Assembly (NCBI RefSeq): GCF_014268785.2
Contig: NZ_JABWRD020000003.1
Location: forward strand, 620,001-684,000
Direction: 5' to 3'
Length of the DNA stretch: 64,000 nt
Origin: Pseudomonas shirazensis
GTDB taxonomy: Bacteria > Pseudomonadota > Gammaproteobacteria > Pseudomonadales > Pseudomonadaceae
Shown: in pieces, positions 1 through 6,823 of the stretch
How positions within the stretch are numbered: position 1 is the stretch's first letter
Layout of the letters: each line of letters begins with the position of its first letter
Notes under the pieces: model-generated
Seen by the model: the letters and a program-made list of their open reading frames with translations, nothing else
What the model was told of the DNA's origin: nothing
Databases searched by the model: none
Position numbers and translations under genes: made by a program

Positions 1-728
1 TTGGAGGTGAAGTACTGGGTCACGGCGAAGCTCAGGCCGGCGACCAGCGCGGCAGGCCAGGTTTCTTTGACGCCGCGCAGGCCGTCCATCATGAACACCA
101 GCCAGAACGGTACGAACAGCGACAGCAGCGGCAGCTGGCGGCCGGTCATGGCGCCGATGTGGAAGGCGTCGATACCGGTCACCTGGCCGGCGACGATGAT
201 CGGGATGCCGAGCGCGCCGAAGGCGACTGGCGCGGTGTTGGCGATCAGGCACAGGCCGGCGGCGTAGAGGGGGTTGAAGCCCAGGCCGACCAGCAGGGCA
301 GCGGTGATTGCCACGGGTGCGCCGAAGCCGGCGGCACCTTCAAGGAAGGCGCCGAAGCAGAAGCCGATCAGCAGGACTTGCAGGCGTTGGTCGTCGGTGA
401 TCGACAGCACCGAGCTGCGGATCACTTCGAACTGGCCGCTCTTGACCGTCAGTTTGTACAGGAACACCGCGGCAACGATGATCCAGGCGATTGGCCACAG
501 GCCGTAGAGGAAGCCATAACCGGCAGCTGCCAGGGCCATGTCGACCGGCATGTTGAAGGCAAAGATGGCGACCAGGATCGACAGGCCGAGGGTGATGCTG
601 CCGGCCACGTGGCCTTTGAGGCGGAATACGGCCAGGGCGAGGAAGAAGAATACGATCGGGATCACTGCCGCCAGCGCGGACAGGCCAAGACTGCCCAATG
701 GGCTATAGATTTGTTGCCAGGTTTGCAT
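1..728 (-). CDS. lldP: L-lactate permease LldP, N-terminal part (cut by window edge)
   Basis: Minus-strand reading frame open from an ATG at 728 to the window edge, giving about 242 residues of a protein that is usually near 560. It starts MQTWQQIYSPLGSLGLSALA and runs through several hydrophobic segments, with the loop FLEGAAGFGAPVAITAALLV that is typical of the LctP/LldP lactate permease family. LldP is an inner-membrane proton-coupled importer of L- and D-lactate and glycolate. It is divergent from lldR, and a perfect palindrome lies about 45 bp upstream of its start, so control by LldR is likely. The rest of the gene, and probably lldD and other lactate genes, lie beyond the edge. Confidence 0.93.
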   Translation of the reverse strand, partial: MQTWQQIYSPLGSLGLSALAAVIPIVFFFLALAVFRLKGHVAGSITLGLSILVAIFAFNMPVDMALAAAGYGFLYGLWPIAWIIVAAVFLYKLTVKSGQFEVIRSSVLSITDDQRLQVLLIGFCFGAFLEGAAGFGAPVAITAALLVGLGFNPLYAAGLCLIANTAPVAFGALGIPIIVAGQVTGIDAFHIGAMTGRQLPLLSLFVPFWLVFMMDGLRGVKETWPAALVAGLSFAVTQYFTS

Positions 729-773
729 GATGGGTTGGCCCCTAATTGTTGTTGGTCAGCACTGGCATTGGAT

Positions 774-790
774 AATTGGTAAGACCAATT
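774..790. promoter_or_regulatory. Probable LldR operator in the lldP/lldR intergenic region
   Basis: AATTGGTAAGACCAATT is a perfect inverted repeat with 7-bp arms and a 3-bp spacer. It matches the T-x-GT-N3-AC-x-A core used by FadR-subfamily GntR regulators, and LldR-type operators have this AATTGG...CCAATT form. It lies 46 bp upstream of the lldP start codon, where it would overlap the lldP promoter. Binding by LldR is inferred, not shown. Confidence 0.8.
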
Positions 791-918
791 TACAATGTCT
801 GGGTGCTAGGGTAAAAGCGTGGCTAGGGCTGTGTCAATTTGTCTCGGGTTGTACTTTGGTGGAATGTCGATGAGTGGCTTGGTTTTAGGGGGGGCGGAAA
901 TTGTGTCGGGCTTGAGGG

Positions 919-965
919 TGCTGGGGCTGCTTTGCAGCCCTTTCGCGACACAAGGCCGCTCCTAC
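919..965 (+). repeat. REP element (left arm of a REP pair)
   Basis: Contains a small hairpin (GGGCTGC TTT GCAGCCC, 924-940) followed by a TTTCGCGACACAAGGCCGCT block, the layout of P. putida-type repetitive extragenic palindromes. The 45 nt at 919-963 recur exactly at 10929-10973. An inverted partner lies at 1022-1060, so this is a BIME-like pair between lldP and lldR. Confidence 0.8.
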
Positions 966-1021
966 GCCGACCGCGCAGCCCTCTGACAACGCGGCGATGC
1001 TGACGTGACGCGGTCAACTGT

Positions 1022-1060
1022 GAGCGGCCTTGTGTCGCGAAAGGGGCGCAAAGCGCCCCC
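1022..1060 (-). repeat. REP element, inverted partner
   Basis: Reads on the minus strand as a GC-rich hairpin (GGGGGCGC TTT GCGCCCC) followed by TTTCGCGACACAAGGCCGCT, the same conserved block as the copy at 919-965 but in the opposite orientation. The rest of the 471-bp gap between lldP and lldR (729-1199) holds the operator and, presumably, the two promoters; I see nothing else in it. Confidence 0.78.
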
Positions 1061-1199
1061 GGCAATGCTCGCCAGGATCAAAGCCAGCGAGGCACACGAA
1101 TACCCAGCTTTTATTACGCACTGATACGTGTGAGCGCAGCCTGGATAGGCCAAAATAGTAGCCCTCGCTGTGTGTGCGAGGGTTTGTGGAGAGTAAGTG

Positions 1200-1967
1200 A
1201 TGGTTTTTGATCAGGTTCGCCAACGGCGCCTGTCCGACGACATTGTCGAGCGCCTGGAAGGGATGATCCTTGAAGGTACCTTGACCTCGGGTGAGCGCCT
1301 GCCGGCCGAGCGCGCCCTGGCCGAACAGTTCGGCGTGTCGCGGCCATCGCTGCGCGAGGCGATCCAGAAGCTGGTGGCCAAGGGGCTGCTGGTGAGTCGC
1401 CAGGGTGGCGGCAATTATGTGGCGGCGTCGCTGGGGGCAACCTTCAGTGACCCGCTGCTGCAGCTGCTTGAGCACAGCCCGGAGGCGCAGCGGGACTTGC
1501 TCGAGTTTCGCCATACGCTGGAGGCGTCGTGTGCGTTTTATGCGGCGCAGCGGGCGACCGAGCTTGACCGTGAGCGGCTCAAGGCGGCGTTTGATGAGCT
1601 GCAGGATTGTTATTCACGCAAGGCCGAGGTGAGCCGGGCGGAGGAGGGTGCGGCGGATGCGCGGTTCCATCTGGCGATTGCCGAGGCGAGCCATAACGCG
1701 GTGTTGCTGCACACCATTCGTGGGTTGTTTGATTTGCTCAAGCGCAACGTGGTGACCAACATTGGCGGGATGTATCAGCAGCGTAGTGAGACGCGGGATA
1801 TGTTGATTGGGCAGCATCGCGAGTTGTATCAGGCGATTGTTGAGGGTAGGGCAGAGGAGGCCAGGGAGGTTTCTAGCCGGCATATTCTGTATGTGCAGGA
1901 GGTGCTTGAGGAGGCGCAGCAGGAGGCGCATCGGGTGGCGCGGGCGGAGCGGCGCAGCGGGCGTTGA
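1200..1967 (+). CDS. lldR: Lactate-responsive GntR-family regulator LldR
   Basis: 255 residues from the ATG at 1200; a GTG three bases earlier is also in frame, but GGAG at about 1187-1190 fits the ATG. The N-terminus (VFDQVRQRRLSDDIVERLEG, then LPAERALAEQFGVSRPSLREAIQKLVAKGLL) is a GntR winged helix at about residues 5-75. The rest is a helical FCD ligand-binding domain of the FadR subfamily, with conserved Asp/His positions (DARFHLAIAEASHN). It is divergent from lldP, and the family binds lactate to relieve repression of lactate permease and dehydrogenase genes. The identification as LldR rather than the related PdhR rests mainly on the lldP neighbour. Confidence 0.9.
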   Translation: MVFDQVRQRRLSDDIVERLEGMILEGTLTSGERLPAERALAEQFGVSRPSLREAIQKLVAKGLLVSRQGGGNYVAASLGATFSDPLLQLLEHSPEAQRDLLEFRHTLEASCAFYAAQRATELDRERLKAAFDELQDCYSRKAEVSRAEEGAADARFHLAIAEASHNAVLLHTIRGLFDLLKRNVVTNIGGMYQQRSETRDMLIGQHRELYQAIVEGRAEEAREVSSRHILYVQEVLEEAQQEAHRVARAERRSGR

Positions 1968-2032
1968 GTTAGCGCTGAGAGTGGGGGGGCTGCGCAGCAG
2001 CCCCAATGCAGGCAGCACAAATCAGCGAGGAA

Positions 2033-2515
2033 TCAGTCTTCCTTGCCTTTGTTGCGCACGGCCCGCTGCATCTCGCGGTTGGAATCGCGTTCGCGCTCGG
2101 TGTCGCGCTTGTCGAATTCCTTCTTGCCCTTGCCCAAGGCGATTTCGCACTTGATCAGGTGCTTGCTCCAGTACAGCGACAAGGCCACACAGGTGTAGCC
2201 CTTCTGCGCCACGGCAGCATGCACGCGCTCAAGCTCGCGCTTGTTCAGCAGCAGTTTACGGGTGCGGATCGGGTCAGCGATGACGTGGGTGCTGGCGGCA
2301 GTCAGCGGCGCAATGTGGCAACCGAACAGCCAGGCTTCACCGTCCTTGAGCAGCACGTAGCTGTCAGTCAGGTGCGCCTTACCGGCCCGCAGGCTTTTTA
2401 CTTCCCAACCGGACAGGACCAGCCCGGCCTCGAACTTGTGTTCGATGAAGTAATCGTGACGCGCTTTCTTGTTCTGCGCGATGGTCCCGGTCGGATGTTT
2501 CTTTTGCTTAGCCAT
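2033..2515 (-). CDS. smpB: SsrA (tmRNA)-binding protein SmpB
   Basis: 160 residues from MAKQKKHPTGTIAQNKKARH, the usual length and start of the family; longer upstream extensions in frame have no support. SmpB binds tmRNA and guides it into ribosomes stalled on truncated messages, the trans-translation rescue pathway. The conserved N-terminal barrel (HDYFIEHKFEAGLVLSGWEVKSLR) and the basic C-terminal tail (KKEFDKRDTERERDSNREMQR), which folds into a helix in the mRNA channel, are both complete. It is divergent from ratA. The ssrA RNA gene itself is not in this window. Confidence 0.97.
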   Translation of the reverse strand: MAKQKKHPTGTIAQNKKARHDYFIEHKFEAGLVLSGWEVKSLRAGKAHLTDSYVLLKDGEAWLFGCHIAPLTAASTHVIADPIRTRKLLLNKRELERVHAAVAQKGYTCVALSLYWSKHLIKCEIALGKGKKEFDKRDTERERDSNREMQRAVRNKGKED

Positions 2516-2678
2516 AGGGGCCGCATTATAGGCAGTCATGGCGTTGTCGGCTACGGGGTTTTCGGTGCGCTTGAGCCTGCCGGGTGAATCCCGGACAATG
2601 GACACACTGTGTAACCCACAGAACCTGTTTTCGGTGAGCTGCGAAGTGCTGCCGCCCAGCCTTGGAATCGATGCCTGG

Positions 2679-3113
2679 ATGACTACCCATATTCAACGCT
2701 CTGCCCTGCTGCCGTACCCTGCCCAGGCGCTGTATGACCTGGTCAATGACGTCGCCAGCTACCCAGAATTTCTGCCGTGGTGCTCGGCCTCGACGGTGCT
2801 CGAGAGCAGCGAGACGAGCATGCGCGCCAAGCTGGAAGTGGCCAAAGGCGGGCTTAGCCAGCACTTTGTTACGCGCAATGTGCTGGTGCCTGGGCAGTCG
2901 ATCGAGATGAACCTTGAAGAAGGCCCGTTCAGCCAGTTGCACGGCGTGTGGGTGTTCAAGCCGCTGGGTGACAAGGCTTGCAAGATCAGCCTCGACCTGT
3001 CGTTTGATTATGCCGGGCCGATCGTGCGCGCCACCTTGGGGCCGCTGTTCAACCAGGCCGCGAATACCCTGGTCGATGCTTTCTGCCAGCGTGCCAAGCA
3101 GCTCAACGGCTGA
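2679..3113 (+). CDS. ratA: RatA-like START/polyketide-cyclase domain protein
   Basis: 144 residues from MTTHIQRSALLPYPAQALYD; the reading frame is open further upstream but family members start here. It is a single-domain START-like (oligoketide cyclase/Coq10) fold, with the typical DVASYPEFLPWCS stretch near residue 25. In E. coli the homologue RatA blocks 30S-50S association; mitochondrial relatives (Coq10) bind ubiquinone, so either a ribosome or a quinone role is possible. E. coli has ratB immediately downstream, but here a terminator follows at once and no ratB is present. Divergent from smpB, as in many gammaproteobacteria. Confidence 0.88.
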   Translation: MTTHIQRSALLPYPAQALYDLVNDVASYPEFLPWCSASTVLESSETSMRAKLEVAKGGLSQHFVTRNVLVPGQSIEMNLEEGPFSQLHGVWVFKPLGDKACKISLDLSFDYAGPIVRATLGPLFNQAANTLVDAFCQRAKQLNG

Positions 3114-3135
3114 CACTTTGGCAAAGCGCAGACAC

Positions 3136-3166
3136 AAAAAAGCCCGAACCTAGGTTCGGGCTTTTT
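3136..3166. terminator. Bidirectional terminator between ratA and bamE
   Basis: Perfect 22-bp palindrome (AGCCCGAACC TA... GGTTCGGGCT, 3141-3162) flanked by an A-run on the left and a T-run on the right, so it can end transcription of both convergent genes. Confidence 0.92.
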
Positions 3167-3182
3167 CTTGTGACCAATCCGC

Positions 3183-3713
3183 TTACTGCGGATTGGTATC
3201 CAGCGGAGCTGGGGTCGGCACCGGTGTGGCTTCGATGGTGTCGATTTCGCGTTGGATCGATTCTTCGGCCGAGCCGCGACGAGCTGGCTTTTCTTCTGGC
3301 TGGGTGGGTTGGCCAGGCTGAGCGTCCGGGCTGACGGTAGTATCACCGCTGCCACCGAGGATCTCTTGATCTCGGCTGACGCCAGGCATGAAGTCACCGG
3401 ACAGACTGACCAGCTGATCACCTTCATTGAAGAAGATGCTCATGCGCTCTTGCTGACGTTTACCGCCACCAGGCTGCAAGCTGTAGAGATAATCCCAACG
3501 GTTGGTGTCGAAAGTATCCTGAATCAGCGGGTTGCCCATGATAAACCTTACTTGCCGGCGGGTCATTCCCGGGCGTAATTGGTCTATCATGTCCTGCGTG
3601 ACGACATTGCCCTGCTGGATGTCGATTTTGTAAACCCCGGGAAACGAGCAACCGGCGAGTGCGAGCAGTCCCACTAGGGTGAGGCTGGTTAGCAAGAGCT
3701 TGGACTTTTGCAT
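3183..3713 (-). CDS. bamE: Outer-membrane assembly lipoprotein BamE (OmlA/SmpA)
   Basis: 176 residues with a lipoprotein signal ending LALAGC (Cys22). The mature part has the SmpA/OmlA fold, seen in GVYKIDIQQGNVVTQ, the DQLRPGMTRRQVRFIMG motif and the NRWDYLYSL motif. BamE is a lipoprotein of the BAM complex that inserts beta-barrel proteins into the outer membrane. The C-terminus carries an extra Pro/Gln/Glu-rich tail of about 50 residues not present in the 113-residue E. coli protein. In frame, the ATG 33 bp upstream would place charged residues ahead of the signal, so the start at 3713 is preferred. It is divergent from fur, as in other pseudomonads. Confidence 0.95.
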   Translation of the reverse strand: MQKSKLLLTSLTLVGLLALAGCSFPGVYKIDIQQGNVVTQDMIDQLRPGMTRRQVRFIMGNPLIQDTFDTNRWDYLYSLQPGGGKRQQERMSIFFNEGDQLVSLSGDFMPGVSRDQEILGGSGDTTVSPDAQPGQPTQPEEKPARRGSAEESIQREIDTIEATPVPTPAPLDTNPQ

Positions 3714-3810
3714 CGGTGGGCGACTTCCACTATCTTGGCTGGACAACGTAAACCCCGATCATACCCGTATTAAGAGAAGCTGCGAAGCAGCATCGGCGAG
3801 AAAGCTGACC

Positions 3811-4215
3811 ATGGTTGAAAATAGCGAACTACGTAAAGCTGGTCTCAAGGTGACACTGCCTCGAGTTAAGATCCTTCAGATGCTCGATTCTACCGAGCAG
3901 CGACACATGAGTGCCGAGGATGTCTACAAGGCGCTGATGGAGGCTGGCGAGGACGTCGGTCTGGCCACTGTTTACCGGGTTTTGACCCAGTTCGAAGCAG
4001 CGGGCCTGGTGGTTCGCCATAACTTCGACGGCGGCCACGCGGTGTTTGAACTGGCGGATGGCGGTCACCACGACCATATGGTCAACGTGGAGACCAGCGA
4101 AGTCATCGAGTTCTTCGATTCGGAAATCGAAAAACGCCAGAAAGAGATCGTAGCCGAGCATGGCTATGAGCTCGTGGACCATAATCTGGTTCTGTATGTG
4201 CGTAAAAAGCGGTAA
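3811..4215 (+). CDS. fur: Ferric uptake regulator Fur
   Basis: 134 residues from MVENSELRKAGLKVTLPRVK. The winged-helix DNA-binding part covers about residues 1-83 and a dimerisation/metal domain follows. Metal ligands are visible: His32, His70/Glu80-region residues and the HHDH run at 86-89. Fur with Fe(II) represses iron-acquisition genes and, through PrrF sRNA, indirectly activates iron-storage and iron-using genes; Fur boxes for two likely targets are in this window (54397 and 58250). The protein contains no cysteine at all, so it has no CxxC structural zinc site; P. aeruginosa Fur, from memory, keeps one cysteine where this one has Asn92. Confidence 0.97.
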   Translation: MVENSELRKAGLKVTLPRVKILQMLDSTEQRHMSAEDVYKALMEAGEDVGLATVYRVLTQFEAAGLVVRHNFDGGHAVFELADGGHHDHMVNVETSEVIEFFDSEIEKRQKEIVAEHGYELVDHNLVLYVRKKR

Positions 4216-4234
4216 CGATTTAGATCGTTGACGG

Positions 4235-4279
4235 CTGGCGGGGCGATCTTTCGAGGTCGTGCCCGCCAGTTGTGTTTTT
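4235..4279 (+). terminator. Terminator of fur
   Basis: Stem CTGGCGGG (4235-4242) pairs with CCCGCCAG (4262-4269), with a smaller hairpin inside, followed by a T-run at 4275-4279. A second hairpin, GGGGCCGC AAA GCGGCCCC (4280-4298), lies between this and the recN stop but lacks a T-run on the minus strand. Confidence 0.75.
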
Positions 4280-4304
4280 GGGGCCGCAAAGCGGCCCCAT
4301 AGCT

Positions 4305-5975
4305 TTACTTGCTGGTCACGACCATCTTGCGCGCATGCGCCAGCGATTCTTTGGTCAGGTCAATCCCGCCCAACATCCGCGCCACTTCCTCAACCCGCTC
4401 CCGCTTGCCGAGATTGGCCACCGCCGTGTGCGTGGTCTCGCTGTCGCGCACCTTGTGCACAAACAAATGATGATGCCCTTGCGCCGCCACCTGTGGCAGG
4501 TGGGTCACGGTCAGCACTTGCCCGCGTTCGCCAAGTCGGCGCAGCAACTGGCCGACGATTTCCGCAGTAGGCCCGCCAATACCGACGTCTACTTCGTCAA
4601 ACACCAAAGTCGGGATGCGCGAGGTCTGCGCAGTGATCACCTGAATCGCCAGGCTGATCCGCGACAGCTCACCACCGGAGGCTACCTTGGCCAAACCTTT
4701 AAGCGGCTGCCCAGGGTTGGCACTGACCAGCAGTTCGATCTGCTCCAGTCCATGCGGCGAAGGCTCGGCACTTTCAAACGGGTTCAGCTCGATACAGAAA
4801 CGCCCACCCGGCATACCGAGGCGCTGCACTTCCTGCTCGACCGCTGTGGCCAGTTGCACAGCCGCCTGTTTGCGCAGGGCGCTGAGTTCCTGGGCCTTGG
4901 TTTGATAGTGCTGGGCATAGGCGGCCAGCTCTTCACCCAGGCGCTCAAGTGACTCGTCACTGGCGTTGAGGCCTTCAAGCTCTTCCATCAAACGCTGTTG
5001 CAGGTGCGGCAGTTCGGTCGGGTGCACGCGGTGTTTGCGCGCCAGCGTATAAATAGTATCGAGGCGCTCTTCCAGCGCTTGCAGGCGCATCGGGTCGGCG
5101 TCGAAGTTGTCGAGGAAGCGATTGAGCTCGCCGACCGCTTCTTCTACCTGGATCTGCGCACTGGCAATCATGGTCGCCGCTTCGTCCAGCGCCTTCGGCC
5201 CGCCGGTCACCGCGCTGAGGCGGTTGAGGCTGACGGTGAGGGCGTTGAGCACATTGCCCGAGTCGCTCTCGCTGCATTGATCGATGACCTGGCGGCAGAT
5301 GCCGAACAGGGCTTCGGCGTTGGTCAGGCTCTTGTGCTCCTGCTCCAGTTGCTCCAGCTCGTTTTCGCCGAGGGCGAGGTTGTCCAGCTCTTCCAGTTGA
5401 TAGCTCAGCAGCTGTTGCCGGGCGCGTTGTTCGTCGCCGGAGTTGGACAGCCGCTCCAGCTCCTGGCGGGTCTGCCGCCAGCGCTGCGCCGCCAGTTGCA
5501 CCTGGCGCGAGAGGTCGCTGGCACCGGCGTATTCGTCGACCAGGCGGCGGTGAGTGTCGGTTTTCAGTAGCGACTGGTGCTCATGCTGGCTGTGGATGTC
5601 GATCAACAGTTCGCCGAGAGCCTTGAGGTCGCCGAGCGGGCAGGGTGTGCCATTTATATAGCCACGGCTGCGGCCTTCGGCGGTGATCACCCGGCGCAGG
5701 ATGCACAGGCCTTCGCCGTCGAGGTCGCGCTCCTTGAGCCAGACGCTGGCCTCGGGAATGTCGACCAGATCGAAGGTGGCGAGGATGTCGGCCTTGTCGG
5801 CGCCGGGGCGGACCACGCCGCTGTCGGCGCGATCGCCCAGCGCCAGGCCGAGGGCGTCGAGCATGATCGATTTGCCCGCGCCGGTTTCACCGGTAATCAC
5901 ACTCATGCCGCGAGACAGCTCGAGGTCCAGGTGTTCGACGATGGCGTAGTTGTGGATGGACAGGTGCACCAGCAT
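4305..5975 (-). CDS. recN: DNA repair protein RecN
   Basis: 556 residues, the usual length. RecN is an SMC-like ATPase that acts early in double-strand-break repair with RecA. The Walker A motif GETGAGKS is at residues 29-36 in the N-terminal head (MLVHLSIHNYAIVEHLDLEL). A long coiled coil occupies about residues 150-390, and the C-terminal head has the SGGELSR signature and Walker B PTLVFDEVDVGIGG. It is convergent with fur and divergent from grpE. The gene is often LexA-controlled, but I could not confirm a LexA box in the short upstream region. Confidence 0.97.
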   Translation of the reverse strand: MLVHLSIHNYAIVEHLDLELSRGMSVITGETGAGKSIMLDALGLALGDRADSGVVRPGADKADILATFDLVDIPEASVWLKERDLDGEGLCILRRVITAEGRSRGYINGTPCPLGDLKALGELLIDIHSQHEHQSLLKTDTHRRLVDEYAGASDLSRQVQLAAQRWRQTRQELERLSNSGDEQRARQQLLSYQLEELDNLALGENELEQLEQEHKSLTNAEALFGICRQVIDQCSESDSGNVLNALTVSLNRLSAVTGGPKALDEAATMIASAQIQVEEAVGELNRFLDNFDADPMRLQALEERLDTIYTLARKHRVHPTELPHLQQRLMEELEGLNASDESLERLGEELAAYAQHYQTKAQELSALRKQAAVQLATAVEQEVQRLGMPGGRFCIELNPFESAEPSPHGLEQIELLVSANPGQPLKGLAKVASGGELSRISLAIQVITAQTSRIPTLVFDEVDVGIGGPTAEIVGQLLRRLGERGQVLTVTHLPQVAAQGHHHLFVHKVRDSETTHTAVANLGKRERVEEVARMLGGIDLTKESLAHARKMVVTSK

Positions 5976-6084
5976 GAGGGCGGCTCCCGAAAGGTCAGGT
6001 CTGGATATTTATACAGTGCTTTTTGCCTGCCTGACAATATCCATTGGTAGATTGCTTTCGCGCCGATGGAAAACCACCTCAGCC

Positions 6085-6112
6085 CTTGAAGCTGATTTTT
6101 CAGACCCCATAT
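6085..6112 (+). promoter_or_regulatory. Sigma-32 (RpoH) heat-shock promoter of grpE-dnaK-dnaJ
   Basis: CTTGAAG at 6085-6091 and CCCCATAT at 6105-6112, 13 bp apart, match the heat-shock consensus CTTGAAA-N11-16-CCCCATNT with one mismatch. The start of transcription would fall near 6120, leaving a leader of about 50 nt before grpE. Confidence 0.88.
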
Positions 6113-6168
6113 AGCCGTCAACGGAGCGAGCAAGGCTCGCACAACAGAAATTGCGGAGGAGATACCCA

Positions 6169-6723
6169 ATGGCTGACGAACAGCTGGACGAAAACACCCC
6201 AAACACCGAAGAAGCAGGTTCTGAGGATCTCGGTACCCGTGTTCAGGTGCTCGAGGAGCAGCTGGCCGCGGCCAAGGATCAATCCCTGCGCGCCGTTGCC
6301 GACCTGCAGAACGTGCGTCGTCGTGCCGAACAGGATGTCGAGAAAGCGCACAAGTTCGCCCTGGAGAAGTTTGCCAGCGACCTGCTGCCGGTAATCGACA
6401 GCCTAGAGCGCGGCCTGGAACTGTCCAGCGCCGATGACGAAACCATCAAGCCAATGCGCGATGGTATCGAGCTGACCCTGAAGATGTTCAGCGACACCCT
6501 CAAGCGCTACAACCTCGAAGCCATTGACCCGCACGGTGAACCGTTCAACGCCGAACATCACCAGGCGATGGCCATGCAAGAGAGCGCCGATGTCGAGCCG
6601 AACAGCGTGCTCAAGGTGTTCCAGAAGGGCTACATGCTCAACGGCCGTCTGCTGCGCCCCGCCATGGTGGTGGTCAGCAAGGCGCCTGCGGCAGCGCAAC
6701 CTTCGATCAACGAACAGGCTTGA
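6169..6723 (+). CDS. grpE: Nucleotide exchange factor GrpE
   Basis: 184 residues from the ATG at 6169, preceded by GGAGGAG at 6155-6161. GrpE drives ADP release from DnaK and acts as a thermosensor. An acidic, poorly ordered N-terminus (DEQLDENTPNTEEAG) leads into a long helical dimerisation region with the ADLQNVRRRAEQDVEKAHKF motif. The C-terminal beta domain ends with the conserved NSVLKVFQKGYMLNGRLLRPAMVVVSK. First gene of the chaperone operon, behind the sigma-32 promoter. Confidence 0.97.
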   Translation: MADEQLDENTPNTEEAGSEDLGTRVQVLEEQLAAAKDQSLRAVADLQNVRRRAEQDVEKAHKFALEKFASDLLPVIDSLERGLELSSADDETIKPMRDGIELTLKMFSDTLKRYNLEAIDPHGEPFNAEHHQAMAMQESADVEPNSVLKVFQKGYMLNGRLLRPAMVVVSKAPAAAQPSINEQA

Positions 6724-6823
6724 AATCTGTTTGGGTGACCCCATCTTAGTGTCAAGCATTCAAGTATTACCGCAGTTGGCCAATGTAGCCGCTGCCAGCT
6801 AATTCAGTTTCGGGAGAGTTAAC

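Noticed and set aside
4280..4298. GGGGCCGC AAA GCGGCCCC as the recN terminator
   Set aside because: On the minus strand the hairpin is followed by an A-run, not a T-run, so it is not a standard terminator for recN.
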